This document shows, piece after piece, positions 1 through 6,981 of a DNA stretch of 14,170 nt. Each line of letters begins with the position of its first letter. Position 1 is the stretch's first letter. Location of the stretch: assembly GCA_964428745.1 (NCBI GenBank), contig CAYRYZ010000037.1, positions 1-14,170 on the forward strand, given 5' to 3'. This DNA is from GCA-002713455 sp964428745. Lineage in GTDB: Bacteria > Fidelibacterota > Marinisomatia > Marinisomatales > TCS55. The translations under genes and the position numbers were made by a program. Below the pieces are notes generated by a model that was given only the letters and a program-made list of their open reading frames with translations, was not told the origin of the DNA and ran no database searches.

Positions 1-49
1 CCGATAACAATAATAATTTAATAACTAATTTCTTTTTCATAGTATTCAT
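1..49 (-). CDS. 5' end of an exported protein, cut by the window edge
   Basis: Only about 16 codons are visible. Reading down from 49 they give MNTMKKKLVIKLLLLS, a lysine-rich start followed by a run of Leu/Ile/Val, which is the pattern of a Sec or lipoprotein signal peptide. The first ATG (47-49) overlaps the TGA stop of the 2H phosphoesterase gene in an ATGA arrangement, so the two genes are probably translationally coupled. A second in-frame ATG at 38-40 gives a more typical MKKK start, and neither has a clear Shine-Dalgarno. The product family cannot be told from this fragment. Frame and signal-like start are directly seen; export is inferred. Confidence 0.6.
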   Translation of the reverse strand, partial: MNTMKKKLVIKLLLLS

Positions 50-537
50 TTAAGTGGTTTGCTATAAACAGTTTCCCAACTCTCAACTGAACCTGAAGTT
101 TCTACAATAGATATTTTATCAATAACAAAAGCTTTTTTCATATCTAATTTAGTGAGCATTGACTTTCTTTTCGTTTCATCTAATTTCTTATAAATTAAAC
201 TAATATGGGGATCAAATTGATATATCTGAGGGAACACCTGGTTGAATAAGGAATTTATTTTCTTTAAAGTTGAGTTATTAACTAATTTTAAAAAAACTGT
301 TTTCCAAATATCATCTGATTCATCTATATTTTTAACATTAACTTGAAATTCTTTTTGATCAAGTTGATCTATAATAATCTGGGCTTTATTTAAATTCGTA
401 ATTGGACTAATAATTGTACAGTGCGGCTTAAAAATAGGTGCCAAGTACTTTTTGCTTAACGATTGAATTGATTTGCCAATACTATCACCATCAATATCAG
501 ATGGAATAAGCCAAATAGAAAATTTTTCCTTAGTCAT
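46..537 (-). CDS. 2H phosphoesterase, cyclic phosphodiesterase (CPDase)-like
   Basis: A 163-residue cytoplasmic protein with no signal peptide. It carries the two short histidine motifs of the 2H phosphoesterase superfamily: H39-C-T41 in the context FKPHCTI, and H111-I-S113 in the context FDPHISLIY. They sit about 70 residues apart, in twofold pseudo-symmetry as expected. The N-terminal SIWLIPS and the flanking PHxT / DPHxSLLY contexts resemble the plant and yeast cyclic phosphodiesterase branch more than the bacterial RNA ligase/CPDase ThpR. Family members open 2',3'- or 1'',2''-cyclic phosphates, but the substrate here is unknown. The start ATG lies 39 bp after the DUF5916 gene with no clear ribosome binding site, and the stop overlaps the next gene by ATGA. 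Fold and active-site calls are solid; the reaction is inferred. Confidence 0.8.
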   Translation of the reverse strand: MTKEKFSIWLIPSDIDGDSIGKSIQSLSKKYLAPIFKPHCTIISPITNLNKAQIIIDQLDQKEFQVNVKNIDESDDIWKTVFLKLVNNSTLKKINSLFNQVFPQIYQFDPHISLIYKKLDETKRKSMLTKLDMKKAFVIDKISIVETSGSVESWETVYSKPLK

Positions 538-576
538 AATTGATAATATTATAATTAATCGATTCTAGAGAAAAAT

Positions 577-2757
577 CTATAAAGAAAAAAGCTTTGTAAA
601 TTTTAGAGATATCATACCATTGTCTTTTTCCTCACCTTCGAGATCAGAAATATTGGAGTAGACTATAAATAGATCGCTAAGTGGTGCATGAATAAAATTC
701 ATTCTAAAATTAGTAACTAACTTTTGATCCGCATCATTATACTGAAAATAAAGTGTATTTAAAAACTTCACTGAATGATTATATTTAATTTTTAAAGTGT
801 ATACATCAGCATTTACTTCAGCGTCAGGAAATTTGACATAGTTTTTATTCATACCCATATCAACTATTAATCGATAGCCTCCTTTAATTGATGTGGATAA
901 GCCAATTGAATTACGTGTGCCATGAAAATATTCCCCAAGACTTGCATTGCCATTAAGGGTAATAAATTTTGTTCTATCACCTCGATAATACAAACTTAAA
1001 TTATTGAATTTATATCTTCCTTCAGGTACTTTAGCCCCGTATAGTTCAAAAGAAGATTTGATTATTTCTTCAGTTTGTGTGATACCTGAGAATAGCATCG
1101 AACCATTCATAAACTGAGCATCAAAGCCCACTTTTAATGCTCTGGACTCCATATACCCATCTAGATTGTCATACTGATCGATAAAAGCATAGGGATTAAT
1201 ACTTAAGAATGGACCAGATGAAAATCGTTTATGATAGCCTGCCGTTAGAAATGTTTCTACAACATTATTTCGCTGCATAAACCCTACCCTTGGCACGAAG
1301 GATTTACCCACTTTCTTATAATAAGCAGATAAATCCCATTGATTATTTCGGTATGCAACAACCATACGACCCGCAGTATTATCTCCTTCTATATCAGGGT
1401 TATCAGTTTGGGCCAGATAGGAATAAATTAAAAGTTTATTAATATTCAAATTCAAATCAATCCCCATTGATCTATGATCATTCTCATCTCCATTAGAATT
1501 TCGATCTATAACGATTGCCCCAAAATTTGATTTCTGTAATATATTTCCTTTTATTCGTGCAACATTGAATTGTGTTTCAGGAATATCATCTATTTTTTCA
1601 GCCAACATATTTAAATATCCTACATCAAAATTGCCGACTTTCCCACTTAATCTGCCACCACCAGTAATGGGAACCTGCCGACCAGATTCTAAACCAATAC
1701 GCCTACTGTGAAACATTGTAAATGATCTGCTATATCGATTGGGCCCCATACGATAGAGATAGTTAGAAATATCCCCAAATTCAAATATTCCAGCATTTTC
1801 AAGAAAAAAATCGCGTTTTTCTGGAAAAAATAATGGGAAACGAGTCAAGTTTACTCTCTCTTCATCTGCCTCAACTTGAGAAAAATCTGTATTGTAAGTT
1901 GCATCAAGAGTTAAACTAGGCGTCATACTATATTTTATATCGAAACCACCTGCAGATTTTGTAGTTTTTTCTTCTTCGGAAATTTCATTGCCTAGAATAA
2001 AAGGCTTTAATTGGAGATTGCGGCCTGGTTTGATCCCCTTGATACCTTTTAATGTACCCCCTTTAGACACTGTAACTAATTTTTGAAAAGGTTCTATCGG
2101 ACTCCAATAGAGGTCTTCACGTTTTCTACGAATTCTCCGTAAAAAGTTTATTCCCCAATCTTGATAACCATCATTAGGATTAAATCGTAAACTTGTCAAA
2201 GGAAAAGCCAATTCTATCTGCCATCCATTATCATTAATTGAAGTTTTTGGATGAACTATACCTTCCCATGCTCGATTCATTGTAGTACCATCGTTATCAA
2301 TATACATGTCTTTTATTGCCCCCGCAGGATTAAAAAGAAACACATAGCCGCTCTTATCATCATTAAATGTATCCAACATAATGGCAAAAGCATCGGAGCT
2401 CTGTGAATCAAAGTCCTGCTCTAGACTTTCAATAATAATCTTATCTGGCTCTGAATCGTAGAGAATTGCTGAAACATATAAAAAATCTTTATCATAAAGA
2501 ATTCTAACCACCGTTTTTTCAGTAGGTAGGTATCCAGGGTTTGGCTGAGACTGATAAAAATCTGAAATGGAATCTGCTTTCATCCATGCTTCTTCATCTA
2601 TAATACCATCAATGATTATCTTACCATCCGTAAAAGCCGTGTACATTGTTGGCCTGGGAAAAGATTTTAAATCAATAGCTTTATCATCTGCTATCAAAAT
2701 AGAGAAAAAAGTAATAATTAAAAGGCCGAATTTTTTTCGGCATGTGTATTTCCGCAT
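577..2757 (-). CDS. DUF5916 outer-membrane barrel protein with N-terminal CBM9-like domain
   Basis: A protein of about 726 residues. I chose the ATG at 2757 over an in-frame TTG one codon upstream. A signal peptide (basic MRKYTCRKK, then a hydrophobic run, ending near ILIADD) is followed by a CBM9-like beta-sandwich at about 43-215, with IDGIIDEEAW, the DFDSQSSDAFAIMLD stretch and a GWQIELAFPLTSLRF segment. The rest is the DUF5916 region, whose signature is visible at about 284-328 (DATYNTDFSQVEADEERVN, then FFPEKRDFFLENAGIFEFG). Alternating hydrophobic strands reach a C-terminal FTKLFSL, consistent with an outer-membrane beta-barrel. Such proteins are common in Bacteroidetes-like bacteria and are often annotated as hydrolases or carbohydrate-binding, but no reaction is established. 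It follows the exported thioredoxin gene by about 66 bp containing a stem-loop. Family is confident, function unknown. Confidence 0.88.
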   Translation of the reverse strand: MRKYTCRKKFGLLIITFFSILIADDKAIDLKSFPRPTMYTAFTDGKIIIDGIIDEEAWMKADSISDFYQSQPNPGYLPTEKTVVRILYDKDFLYVSAILYDSEPDKIIIESLEQDFDSQSSDAFAIMLDTFNDDKSGYVFLFNPAGAIKDMYIDNDGTTMNRAWEGIVHPKTSINDNGWQIELAFPLTSLRFNPNDGYQDWGINFLRRIRRKREDLYWSPIEPFQKLVTVSKGGTLKGIKGIKPGRNLQLKPFILGNEISEEEKTTKSAGGFDIKYSMTPSLTLDATYNTDFSQVEADEERVNLTRFPLFFPEKRDFFLENAGIFEFGDISNYLYRMGPNRYSRSFTMFHSRRIGLESGRQVPITGGGRLSGKVGNFDVGYLNMLAEKIDDIPETQFNVARIKGNILQKSNFGAIVIDRNSNGDENDHRSMGIDLNLNINKLLIYSYLAQTDNPDIEGDNTAGRMVVAYRNNQWDLSAYYKKVGKSFVPRVGFMQRNNVVETFLTAGYHKRFSSGPFLSINPYAFIDQYDNLDGYMESRALKVGFDAQFMNGSMLFSGITQTEEIIKSSFELYGAKVPEGRYKFNNLSLYYRGDRTKFITLNGNASLGEYFHGTRNSIGLSTSIKGGYRLIVDMGMNKNYVKFPDAEVNADVYTLKIKYNHSVKFLNTLYFQYNDADQKLVTNFRMNFIHAPLSDLFIVYSNISDLEGEEKDNGMISLKFTKLFSL

Positions 2758-2776
2758 CAATTTTTCTATTTTTTGA

Positions 2777-2820
2777 TATTGGGATCAAAAAACATTTACA
2801 AATGTTATTTGATCCCAATA
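2777..2820 (-). terminator. Long stem-loop between the thioredoxin-like and DUF5916 genes
   Basis: Two perfect 13-base arms (TATTGGGATCAAA at 2777-2789, its reverse complement at 2808-2820) flank one A-A mismatch and a further perfect 6-bp stem (AACATT at 2791-2796, AATGTT at 2801-2806) closing on a 4-base loop. It begins 3 nt after the TAA of the upstream thioredoxin-like gene and ends about 19 nt before the ATG of the DUF5916 gene. On the minus strand the hairpin is followed by an A-rich tract, not a T tract, so it is not a textbook intrinsic terminator. Partial terminator, attenuator, RNase-processing site or mRNA-stabilising hairpin are all possible. The structure is seen; the role is inferred. 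Confidence 0.45.
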
Positions 2821-2823
2821 AAT

Positions 2824-3429
2824 TTATTTTTTGGGGAATTTAATGCTACAGCCTCTTGCTTTTGTTTCAGCTATATTAATTGATTTACTCGAACCAAGCG
2901 CATTTATTGCATCTAGAAGATAGGTCTTCTTTACTTTTTTTGGTTTATAGGCATTATCATCAATAGCCCCACGATATACTAAAGTACCATTTGAATCAAA
3001 AAGATAAATGTGGGGTGTTTGAGTTGCTCCAAATGCAGTTGCTAACTTAGACCCTTCATCTACAGTATAAAGAAAATCATGATCATATTTATTAGAGAAT
3101 TTTTGCATATCTTTTAAACCTTCTCCAATTTTTTCACGATTTCTAGAATTAGGATTAATAGTAATAAAACCAATATTATTTTCTGCGCTAGCCTTAGCCA
3201 ATCCGTTATATCTATCTTGCCATGCATGCACCCACGGGCAGGTGTTACATGAAAAATTCACAAGTAGTCCATTTTTCATCTTCACATCATTAAGGCTAAC
3301 TTTTTTGCCACTTATATCTATCATTTTTGCATCTGGCAATGGAATGCTAGATCCCAACGCAAGGTCTTCAGCAAAAATAAAAGAAAGCAATGATGAAAGA
3401 ATTACAATACTTTTTATTAAACGTATCAT
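2824..3429 (-). CDS. Exported thioredoxin-fold redoxin (AhpC/TSA-like, CxxC)
   Basis: A 201-residue protein with a cleavable Sec signal peptide (about residues 1-20, ending SFIFA before EDLALG). A redoxin/thioredoxin-like domain fills about 25-180. The redox motif is C61-N-T-C64 followed by PW, and the cis-proline lies in TPH (P139) of an ATQTPHIYLFD segment. A third cysteine, C194, sits in GCSIKF near the C-terminus, a feature typical of the PRX-like thioredoxin family that ends in a GCSIKW-type motif. The protein probably acts in the periplasm as a thiol-disulphide or peroxide-linked redox protein; its partner is unknown. The start is supported by AGGAG at 3437-3441, 7 nt before the ATG. 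It is the first gene of the second transcription unit and is followed by the DUF5916 barrel gene. Confidence 0.85.
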   Translation of the reverse strand: MIRLIKSIVILSSLLSFIFAEDLALGSSIPLPDAKMIDISGKKVSLNDVKMKNGLLVNFSCNTCPWVHAWQDRYNGLAKASAENNIGFITINPNSRNREKIGEGLKDMQKFSNKYDHDFLYTVDEGSKLATAFGATQTPHIYLFDSNGTLVYRGAIDDNAYKPKKVKKTYLLDAINALGSSKSINIAETKARGCSIKFPKK

Positions 3430-3457
3430 GATATTACTCCTAACAAATATTAATATA

Positions 3458-3486
3458 ATATTACATAGAATTCAGTTAGTTCCCAA
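3458..3486 (-). promoter_or_regulatory. Candidate sigma70-type promoter for the thioredoxin/DUF5916 unit
   Basis: In the 72-bp gap after the cyclodeaminase-like gene, the minus strand reads TTGGGA (3481-3486), 17 nt, then TAATAT (3458-3463). The -10-like box lies 28 nt before the ATG and upstream of an AGGAG ribosome binding site. Spacing and position fit a housekeeping promoter, but the region is so AT-rich that chance matches are likely. If the organism uses a Bacteroidetes-type promoter (TTTG/TAnnTTTG), the exact boxes would differ. Confidence 0.35.
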
Positions 3487-3501
3487 ATAAATGAGAATTA
3501 G

Positions 3502-4437
3502 TTATAAATGGCTTAATACTGCTTTAGCGATTTGTATATCTTGAACTGCAACACCAGTTAAATCAGCAACTGTAATTTGTTTATCAGATGTTCGACCATT
3601 TATTTTATTAGAAATCACCTCACCTAACTCTACAACTGAATTCATACCTAAACCATCTTTCAAGGCATGATGAATCTCACCCCTATCAATACTTTGTGAT
3701 CGACTATCTGATATAACCAGATCTGCTTTTAATAATATATTAGAATCTAATTCTTGTTTCTGAACCGTATCAGAGCCCATTGCAGTAATATGCGTGCCTT
3801 CATTTACTGAATTTATTAATGGCATTTCGCTTGGAGTGCACGTCACTATCAATTGGCAATCATTAATAACTTCATCAAGATTGATAGTTGTTGAAATAGC
3901 AAATTCACTACTCTCCATATCCTTTTCATATATATCTAAAGAATCTGAATTTCTACCCCAAACCAGCGCATCATTGCAATCAACAACTCCTTTTAAATAT
4001 CGCAATTGCATTCTTGCTTGAACTCCAGTACCGATAATACCGATCCTATTAATATTCTTAGGAGCAAAATATTTTGCACATATTGCTCCTGCTATAGCTG
4101 TACGTACATCAGTTAGATAACATTCATCATTTAGAACAGCAATAGGTTGTCCATTCTTTTGATCAAAAACCATTATCATCCCATTACCTGTAGGAAGATC
4201 AAAATCTGAATTCTTATAGAATCCTGAAGCAATTTTAATCACATAAATATTGTCATTTTTTATATAACCATATTTAATGTGAACATCACCAGGCGGAGAG
4301 TCAAAACTAAGTTCTCCAACAGGAGGAACTACTACCTCACCATTAGAGTATGCCACGAAACCTTTTTCAATTTCATTAATTAAATCAACTTTTGGAAGAA
4401 TAGATTTAATTTTGGATAGGTCAACAATTTTTATCAT
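3502..4437 (-). CDS. Ornithine cyclodeaminase / mu-crystallin family NAD(P)-dependent enzyme
   Basis: A 311-residue cytoplasmic protein of the normal family length. The Rossmann dinucleotide-binding loop is I-G-T-G-V-Q-A (135-141), preceded by the family hallmark LTDVRTAIAG (108-117) with the substrate-contacting R112. K68 and the LPTGNG turn (81-86), GSD at 221-223 and the C-terminal DLTGVAVQD (292-300) also match the family. Members are ornithine cyclodeaminase, alanine dehydrogenase, ketimine reductase, ectoine-pathway EutC and iminosuccinate reductase BhcD. Which reaction applies cannot be read from sequence, but reduction or oxidation of an imino/amino acid is the shared chemistry. The ATG overlaps the stop of the dehydratase-like gene (ATGA, 4434-4437) with no own ribosome binding site, so coupled translation is likely. 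A functional link to the PLP enzymes upstream follows from that pairing. Confidence 0.88.
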   Translation of the reverse strand: MIKIVDLSKIKSILPKVDLINEIEKGFVAYSNGEVVVPPVGELSFDSPPGDVHIKYGYIKNDNIYVIKIASGFYKNSDFDLPTGNGMIMVFDQKNGQPIAVLNDECYLTDVRTAIAGAICAKYFAPKNINRIGIIGTGVQARMQLRYLKGVVDCNDALVWGRNSDSLDIYEKDMESSEFAISTTINLDEVINDCQLIVTCTPSEMPLINSVNEGTHITAMGSDTVQKQELDSNILLKADLVISDSRSQSIDRGEIHHALKDGLGMNSVVELGEVISNKINGRTSDKQITVADLTGVAVQDIQIAKAVLSHL

Positions 4438-5387
4438 AAAATTGTTTTTAATACTTCAGAACTAATATTTCCACCACACATCACAATAACAACAATCTTA
4501 CCAATTAAATTTGATTTATACTTTAAAAACCCAGCAATAGCTGTACCTGCTGCCCCTTCAATTAATTGATGATGTTTTTCAACTCCAATACGAATTCCAT
4601 CTATTATTTCATCTTCTGAAACTACCGCAAACTCATCAATAACATCTTTACATAATTGAAAAGTGATTGAACCAAATTCTACGCCGCCAGCAGTCCCATC
4701 CGATAACGTTGGTTTTGATGGTAGGTCTAATTGCTCACCCACTTTTAATGATTTATACATTACACATGAATTTTCTGGCGAGACTCCATACATCTTTGTT
4801 CGTTTATTAACCGATTTAAGATAGCCCCCTACGCCACCAATTAACCCGCCACCACCAACAGAAATAAAGGTTGAATCAACATCTTGCAAGTCTTGATTTA
4901 TTTCTAACCCCAGTGTCCCTTGCCCACAGACAATTGCTTCATCATTGTAAGGAGAAATATAAGTTGCTCCAGTAGTTTTAGATATTTCTTGGGCTCTTTC
5001 TTCTGCGTGAATACAATCAGTACCATAGTATTCAACTTCTCCTCCAAGATTAAGTATATTTTCAACTTTATTCTTATGAACGTTTTTTGGAACAACTATT
5101 TTACCATTTATTCCAAGTAAAGACATTGCTAATGAACATGCTGCGCCATGATTCCCAGTTGAAGCAGTAACCACTCCGTTTAACTTTTCTTTTTCTGATA
5201 ATGAAGTCATCTTACTGATCGCGCCGCGGAATTTAAATGACCCCGTTTTTTGAATATTATCTAACTTTAGGTAGACTTCTCCATCAATTAGATTACTTAG
5301 ATAAGGGGAATGTTCTAGAGGAGTTTTTCTTATATAAGGTTTAGATCTTTTATATGATTCTTCAACGTGATTAGGAAAATCAATCAT
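4434..5387 (-). CDS. Threonine/serine dehydratase-like PLP enzyme (fold type II)
   Basis: A 317-residue cytoplasmic enzyme. The PLP lysine is K52 in KTGSFKFRGA, the substrate loop is ASTGNHG (75-81), the phosphate-binding glycine loop is GGGG (178-181), and the C-terminal CGGN (304-307) contacts the PLP ring. There is no C-terminal ACT regulatory domain, so it is the short catabolic type rather than biosynthetic IlvA. Relatives include threonine ammonia-lyase, serine racemase, EutB of ectoine use and BhcB (beta-hydroxyaspartate dehydratase), all of which eliminate water from or racemise a hydroxy-amino acid. The order dehydratase then cyclodeaminase-like gene is the same pairing found for EutB/EutC. 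Both ends overlap neighbours by ATGA (5384-5387 and 4434-4437). Family is firm, substrate unknown. Confidence 0.88.
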   Translation of the reverse strand: MIDFPNHVEESYKRSKPYIRKTPLEHSPYLSNLIDGEVYLKLDNIQKTGSFKFRGAISKMTSLSEKEKLNGVVTASTGNHGAACSLAMSLLGINGKIVVPKNVHKNKVENILNLGGEVEYYGTDCIHAEERAQEISKTTGATYISPYNDEAIVCGQGTLGLEINQDLQDVDSTFISVGGGGLIGGVGGYLKSVNKRTKMYGVSPENSCVMYKSLKVGEQLDLPSKPTLSDGTAGGVEFGSITFQLCKDVIDEFAVVSEDEIIDGIRIGVEKHHQLIEGAAGTAIAGFLKYKSNLIGKIVVIVMCGGNISSEVLKTIL

Positions 5388-6496
5388 AAGGACTTTAGTA
5401 CTGGTGAAATTCTATTAAGGGCCTCTTTAAGATCAGAAGATTTAGCTCCGTAGCCAAATCTTAAATAATGATCCATCCCATACCAATCGCCGGCAACAAG
5501 CATTACACTAGTCTCATCACGTAGTTTCTCAATAAGCGCAGAAGAATTAATCGACCAATCATATCCAACAAAAGCCATTGCACCTGCTTGTGGAGGGACA
5601 AAACGAAAATGATCACCAAATCCATTAAGCCAAATTTGAAAAAGATCTAAATTCTTTATTAAAGATTCTCTAATCTGACTAAGTGTATTTAAACGATTAT
5701 CTGGGTGCAATACATAAGATCCAATTAGATCACTTAATCGTCCAATAGATATACTAGTATAATCATGATTTGCCCAACATTTTTTAATATAATCTGGATT
5801 AGAGATAGACCATCCTAAACGCAAACCTGGTAATCCATATGCTTTTGACAGCCCACAATTCACAATAGTTTTTTCATAAGCAATTTCCCAGAATGAATTA
5901 CATTCATTCCCATCAAGTTCTGCTCCCCGATAAACTTCATCTGATAAGATCCAAGCATCAAACTTTTGGGCTATCTCTCCTATTTTATGTACCATGTCCT
6001 TAGTAAGAACTGAACCCGTTGGATTATTAGGATTGCAAATGCATATCAACTTTGTTTTTTCAGATACAATGGAAGTTAGTTCTTCCAAATCGGGTTTCCA
6101 GCCTAATGATTCTTTCAGATGAAAAGTCTTAACATCTGCTCCTAATCCTCTTGAAAAACCATATATTTGGAGATAATTGGGCATCATATAAACAATCTCA
6201 TCACCGGGCTCAATTAACGTCATTATCGCTACCATATTTGCTTCAGCAGAACCATTAAATGCTTGGATATTTTCTATCTTTGCGCTCGGATAAATTGATG
6301 CTATAGATTCTCTTAATGCAGGAGAACCTTCAGTAAAACCATACGTTATTTCAGTATTTTCTATTTTTTGGATGAAATCTGAATTAAAAAGTGATTTTAG
6401 TGTTCCAGGATGAGCACCGCTCTCAGTCAGATTATAATCTACTTTATTTTCCCAAGTAGATTGATTCCGTTCTAATTGAAATTCTTCAAATTTCAT
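5384..6496 (-). CDS. Class I/II PLP-dependent aminotransferase (fold type I)
   Basis: A 370-residue cytoplasmic aminotransferase. Landmarks appear in the right order: YGFTEGSPALRESIA (52-66), the N-P-N-N-P-T-G loop (155-161), SDEVY (185-189, with D186 for the PLP nitrogen and Y189), the PLP lysine K218 in GLSKAYGLPGLRLGW, and R346 in HYLRFGYG, expected to bind the substrate carboxylate. The N-terminal NLTESGAHPGTL segment recalls aminotransferases related to capreomycidine synthase (VioD), but this is a weak recollection and does not set the substrate. It is unlike the class V aspartate-glyoxylate aminotransferase BhcA. The start ATG overlaps the stop of the thioredoxin lipoprotein gene (ATGA, 6493-6496), and its own stop overlaps the dehydratase start. 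Confidence 0.88.
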   Translation of the reverse strand: MKFEEFQLERNQSTWENKVDYNLTESGAHPGTLKSLFNSDFIQKIENTEITYGFTEGSPALRESIASIYPSAKIENIQAFNGSAEANMVAIMTLIEPGDEIVYMMPNYLQIYGFSRGLGADVKTFHLKESLGWKPDLEELTSIVSEKTKLICICNPNNPTGSVLTKDMVHKIGEIAQKFDAWILSDEVYRGAELDGNECNSFWEIAYEKTIVNCGLSKAYGLPGLRLGWSISNPDYIKKCWANHDYTSISIGRLSDLIGSYVLHPDNRLNTLSQIRESLIKNLDLFQIWLNGFGDHFRFVPPQAGAMAFVGYDWSINSSALIEKLRDETSVMLVAGDWYGMDHYLRFGYGAKSSDLKEALNRISPVLKSL

Positions 6497-6978
6497 GATT
6501 CAAGAGACCTTTTTATTGCTGATTCAAAAAAATCCTTATTTTTTTTATTTTGCCAATAATCTATAAGGTTTCCCTTTTTGTCAAAAACTAGAGTGAATGG
6601 CAAAGCTCCAGACCAATCTTCATGAATGTTATTGATAAATTCATTATCATCTAATTCATCTGTTAAAAATGAAATACCTTTTACGCCAATATTTACTAGG
6701 AATTCAATTACAGCACCTTTTCGATCTAACCAATCATTACTAACAAAATAAACTTTTAAACCTCTATCTTTGTATTTTTCCTCAAGTTCAAGAATATATG
6801 GGAATTCTTCTATACATGGACTGCAGTGAGTAGCCCAAAAATTTACTAATACTGATTCTTGCCCCTTATGTGTTTGAACCTGTTCAAAAATATCTGCTGC
6901 ATCAACAATTCTTAGATCAACATCAGATTTGGCACAACCAAAAATATAAAATAACAAGAGAAGTGATATTTTTTTCAT
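6493..6978 (-). CDS. TlpA-like thioredoxin lipoprotein
   Basis: A 161-residue protein with a lipoprotein signal: MKKISLLLLFYIFG before C15 (lipobox IFGC), so it is probably lipid-anchored and faces the periplasm. The thioredoxin-fold domain contains NFWATHCSPC, with redox cysteines C52 and C55, and the cis-proline P127 in GALPFTLVFDKKG. This is the pattern of TlpA/ResA-type thiol-disulphide oxidoreductases, which keep cysteines of exported proteins reduced. The exported peptidase and sulfatases encoded just upstream are possible clients, but nothing in sequence proves that. The ATG lies 3 bp after the peptidase stop, and its stop overlaps the aminotransferase start by ATGA, so a periplasmic protein gene is sandwiched tightly against cytoplasmic enzyme genes. 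Confidence 0.85.
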   Translation of the reverse strand: MKKISLLLLFYIFGCAKSDVDLRIVDAADIFEQVQTHKGQESVLVNFWATHCSPCIEEFPYILELEEKYKDRGLKVYFVSNDWLDRKGAVIEFLVNIGVKGISFLTDELDDNEFINNIHEDWSGALPFTLVFDKKGNLIDYWQNKKNKDFFESAIKRSLES

Positions 6979-6981
6979 TAT

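Noticed and set aside
2567..2776. Plus-strand open frame opposite the DUF5916 leader
   Set aside because: It lies antisense to the well-supported signal peptide and CBM9 domain and has no family-like features. The same holds for plus-strand frames at 3242-3490, 3794-4021, 4920-5120, 9948-10178 and 11161-11352.
3430..3501. Intrinsic terminator after the cyclodeaminase-like gene
   Set aside because: The gap has only AT-rich short palindromes and no GC-containing stem with a T run, so the end of the seven-gene transcript is not marked by a recognisable hairpin.
3502..5387. Naming the pair eutB/eutC for ectoine use
   Set aside because: The order matches, but no ectoine hydrolase, deacetylase or transporter gene is in the window and these families have many other functions, so no symbol was assigned.
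3502..6496. Beta-hydroxyaspartate cycle (bhcABCD) locus
   Set aside because: Dehydratase and cyclodeaminase-like families fit BhcB and BhcD, but there is no BhcC-type aldolase and the aminotransferase has class I/II landmarks (NPNNPTG, SDEVY, SKAYGLPGLR) rather than the class V type of BhcA.
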